64,000 bases of DNA. Source: Agarilytica sp045430305 (GTDB lineage Bacteria > Pseudomonadota > Gammaproteobacteria > Pseudomonadales > Cellvibrionaceae). Positions 62,096 through 64,000 of this stretch are shown here, one piece after another (position 1 is the stretch's first letter; every line of letters begins with the position of its first letter). The translations under genes were made by a program, and so were the position numbers. The stretch is taken from assembly GCA_045430305.1 (NCBI GenBank), contig JAILXW010000002.1, forward strand, positions 868,001 to 932,000, in the 5' to 3' direction. The notes under the pieces were generated by a model, which was not told the origin of the DNA, searched no databases, and worked only from the letters and a program-made list of their open reading frames with translations.

Positions 62096-62662
62096 TTATA
62101 TCGTAGAGCAGTCCGTTTCATCTTCAATACCTTGATGTGTTCTAGCCCGACCACCGCGATTAATTACGATTTCGTAAGCGCGGCTTTCTATGTTCTCTTC
62201 AGCGTTGGGCGCACATAAGTTAAAGGTCATCATCGGTAAAGCACCGTTACCACGTCTGAGGCTGCCATTACTTCGAAATTGAAAATCGTAGATGTTTGCG
62301 TTTGAGGCAAGTGAGTATTCTTCCTGCACTCCTTCCATAAGGCGGATTACTTCCTCTTCATCTAACTCGCGATTTTTGTTTTCGTCGACATATACAATCC
62401 AGCCGGCTTGCCATTTATTCTCTTCGCTACATGTCAGTTCATCTTCATGTCTTGCGCACATATAAACATCTTGATTGCGTGTTATGGCTTCACTTCGAGC
62501 GAACTGAAGTGTGCTTAAAAATGCATCGCGCTGAGTAATGAGTTGTGACTTTGCAACCAAACCAACAAAAGAGGGGATAGCTTGGGTAATGATGATGGAA
62601 ACTACCGCGATGGAAATAAGTAGGTCGAAAAGGGTGATACCCTTGCAGGTTTTGTAGGCCAT
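62096..62662 (-). CDS. FimT/FimU-like minor pseudopilin (GspH family)
   Basis: Type IV pilin-like protein of about 188 aa. The prepilin leader ends in G and the mature N-terminus reads ITLFDLLISIAVVSIIITQA, a long hydrophobic helix. Position 5, normally Glu, is Asp here. The following SFVGLVAKSQLITQRDAFLS and ARSEAITRNQDVYMC match FimT/GspH. ATG at 62662 with AAGGA upstream was chosen; a further upstream start would give an unlikely leader. It follows the pilE-like gene on the same strand with a 147-bp gap. Probably a minor pilin for pilus initiation or DNA uptake. Confidence 0.85.
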   Translation of the reverse strand: MAYKTCKGITLFDLLISIAVVSIIITQAIPSFVGLVAKSQLITQRDAFLSTLQFARSEAITRNQDVYMCARHEDELTCSEENKWQAGWIVYVDENKNRELDEEEVIRLMEGVQEEYSLASNANIYDFQFRSNGSLRRGNGALPMMTFNLCAPNAEENIESRAYEIVINRGGRARTHQGIEDETDCSTI

Positions 62663-62809
62663 TAGCTCAGTCCTTGAGTCGCTACGCACTCTAGTTCTAG
62701 CGAGAAGTGCGATAAGTTTAAGTGAGCTGAAAAGAAGTCTCAGCGCCAATCCATCCTGATTGGTTGGCGCATAATAGCAAAAAAGACGTTACTGTCAAAT
62801 TACAGAGGA

Positions 62810-63256
62810 TTACCAACAGCCGTTGGTAGTGGGGGTTCTTACGCCGAGATTACTAAGCGATAATGTTGGGCAATCAGTGTCAGTAAAGCTTGCTGTTGCA
62901 GTTAAGTTAAAGCTTGTGCCGTCAGCCGCGCCTAATGCATTCGACGGTATGGTGTAATGACCGCTTTCGCTAGAAAAAAGGCTATTAGCGTCTAGCGTGA
63001 TCAACATTGTTGCTCTGTCTATATCAGCAGCTTCATCTGTGCCCTCAGTGGCGTATCGACCGAATTCCGTGTAGTGGCGTTCCTGCAACTGTGCCACTTC
63101 CAATAAAAAAGACTTACCTTCTGAGCGTTTAGTTTTTCTAACGCTATCATTGTACGAAGGTAATGCTACGGCCGCGATGATGGCGACGATAGCTACTACA
63201 ATAAGTAGCTCCGTAAGATTAAAGCCTTTTTGGTTTTTGTTGAGCTTTCTGTGCAT
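62810..63256 (-). CDS. pilE: Type IV pilin PilE-like
   Basis: Type IV pilin-like protein of about 148 aa with a prepilin peptidase site in KNQKGFNLTELLIVVAIVAI, where cleavage after Gly leaves Phe1 and Glu5. The hydrophobic helix ends near ALPSYNDSVRKTKRSEG, and the C-terminal domain holds two cysteines (TDCPTLS and TNGCW) that can form the D-region disulfide. The start at 63256 gives an ordinary short leader (MHRKLNKNQKG). It lies 45 bp from the PilY1 gene on the same strand. Confidence 0.9.
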   Translation of the reverse strand: MHRKLNKNQKGFNLTELLIVVAIVAIIAAVALPSYNDSVRKTKRSEGKSFLLEVAQLQERHYTEFGRYATEGTDEAADIDRATMLITLDANSLFSSESGHYTIPSNALGAADGTSFNLTATASFTDTDCPTLSLSNLGVRTPTTNGCW

Positions 63257-63301
63257 CAATGTGTTCTCATAAATTGTTAGTTGGGAATACCTTTGCAAAT
63301 A

Positions 63302-64000
63302 TTAATACAGAGAAAATTCAGACCAGGAAGTACGTGTTGTTTCTTGATCTGGGTCCGTGCTTTCAATAAATGTTTCAAGGTTTGACCGAGAGTTTGCTAC
63401 AGCCTTTACTTCGATACCAGAGGTGGTTGTACCAATTACCGTTGGTGACGTAGGTAGCCCTTTCATACCCTGCCCGCTAGGAACGGTATAGGTCGTGCCG
63501 TCAAAGGTCAAATCATTCGCATCGATCACCCCATCACTATTAAAATCCAGGGGGGCTTGGTCTAGGGGGCTACCATCTTCAGCGTCTAATTCCATAATGA
63601 AGCCGGTACCACCAAAATCACAGGCTGCGTCGTTTGGTATGGTGGTGGTAAATACGATTCTACCGCCGCGGATCACAGAGTTAGTGATTTGTCTTTCCCC
63701 CCGGTTCGATGTGCTGCCTGGTGAGGTCAAATCAAGATACCAGCCTTTGTCTGTATCCCAGTCGATGTCGCCGGTGTCACTAGTAAAACGAAGTTCGACA
63801 TCGTCGGTGTCGCCATCCGCGTCATCAGGGCCAACACCGTCGCTATCGCTGTCAACCCAAATTTCACTTGTAACTGATCTAGCAAGAAGGTTTGAGCGCG
63901 TGTAATGGGCTAAATTTGGCGTGGTAAAGTCATCCCAAATGCCGTAGAAAGATTGTGTGTCTGTACTTGTTAGGTCGTTGTCAGAATCATCTATATATCT
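63302..64000 (-). CDS. pilY1: PilY1-like type IV pilus tip adhesin (5' end missing)
   Basis: The C-terminal 232 residues of a PilY1-type protein. The reading frame stays open to the right edge, so the start and most of the protein lie outside. Recognisable segments are FYGIWDDFTTPNLAHYTRSN, DTDKGWYLDL and ERQITNSVIRGGRIVFTTTI. Two acidic stretches can bind Ca2+: an Asp-rich insert (DSDSDGVGPDDADGDTDD) and a canonical EF-hand-like loop, DFNSDGVIDAND. PilY1 tunes pilus extension and surface attachment, in some species under Ca2+ control. The pilE and fimT-like genes follow on the same strand. Confidence 0.9.
   Translation of the reverse strand, partial: RYIDDSDNDLTSTDTQSFYGIWDDFTTPNLAHYTRSNLLARSVTSEIWVDSDSDGVGPDDADGDTDDVELRFTSDTGDIDWDTDKGWYLDLTSPGSTSNRGERQITNSVIRGGRIVFTTTIPNDAACDFGGTGFIMELDAEDGSPLDQAPLDFNSDGVIDANDLTFDGTTYTVPSGQGMKGLPTSPTVIGTTTSGIEVKAVANSRSNLETFIESTDPDQETTRTSWSEFSLY

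Noticed and set aside
1..64000. CRISPR arrays, tRNA or rRNA genes, integrases and transposases
   Set aside because: Looked for by eye and not found; only short repeats near sufB-sufC and in the M16 gene are present.

Overview
The window looks like chromosomal DNA of a marine gammaproteobacterium. Gene order and protein types fit the Cellvibrionales (Saccharophagus/Teredinibacter-like), but that placement is inferred from synteny and was not computed. Recognisable gammaproteobacterial blocks are suhB | trmJ-iscR-suf, ndk-rlmN-pilW-rodZ-ispG-hisS-yfgM-bamB-der, pstSCAB-phoU, aceEF, and murJ-ribF-ileS-lspA-fkpB-ispH followed by type IV pilus genes. Two genes run off the window: a hybrid histidine kinase at the left edge and a PilY1-like adhesin at the right edge. 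I found no rRNA, tRNA, CRISPR array, prophage or transposase.

Region 1 (1-9.3 kb) is the least ordinary part. Six tightly packed minus-strand genes (7134 down to 1014) encode an M48-type metalloprotease with a helical-repeat region, a divergent sigma-like protein with an N-terminal cysteine cluster, a membrane protein with a ZAS-type anti-sigma zinc motif, a secreted caspase-fold peptidase, a beta-barrel protein and a DUF4384-like lipoprotein. A divergent acidic lipoprotein gene faces this operon across a 12-bp perfect inverted repeat. I read this as a candidate envelope-sensing regulon with proteolytic effectors; this is inference.

Region 2 (9.3-20.1 kb) has suhB and trmJ diverging, then iscR and a hybrid Fe-S assembly operon: an IscS-type desulfurase, sufB, sufC, sufD, sufS, an A-type carrier, sufT and sufE. 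The operon is interrupted between sufB and sufC by two oppositely oriented copies of a roughly 100-bp structured repeat. A candidate IscR site overlaps the iscR promoter.

Region 3 (20.3-29.8 kb) is a housekeeping run: ndk, rlmN, pilW, rodZ, ispG, hisS, yfgM, bamB and der. Region 4 (29.9-36.9 kb) is a phosphate-starvation block, pstS-pstC-pstA-pstB-phoU plus a porin. Pho-box-like direct repeats lie ahead of pstS and ahead of the porin, and three hairpins lie between pstS and pstC.

Region 5 (37-47.9 kb) holds mixed single genes: a SUI1/YciH protein, a voltage-gated-type K+ channel with a C-terminal zinc ribbon, an LpxH-like phosphoesterase, a PAS-GGDEF-EAL protein, a BepA-like protease, a TusA-like protein with a PerM/AI-2E-type permease, and an M16 peptidase carrying a repeat-derived insertion. 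Region 6 (48-64 kb) has aceE-aceF, a VPLPA-CTERM protein, an OmpA-family protein, then murJ, ribF-ileS-lspA-fkpB-ispH and a convergent pilin cluster (pilY1, pilE, fimT-like).
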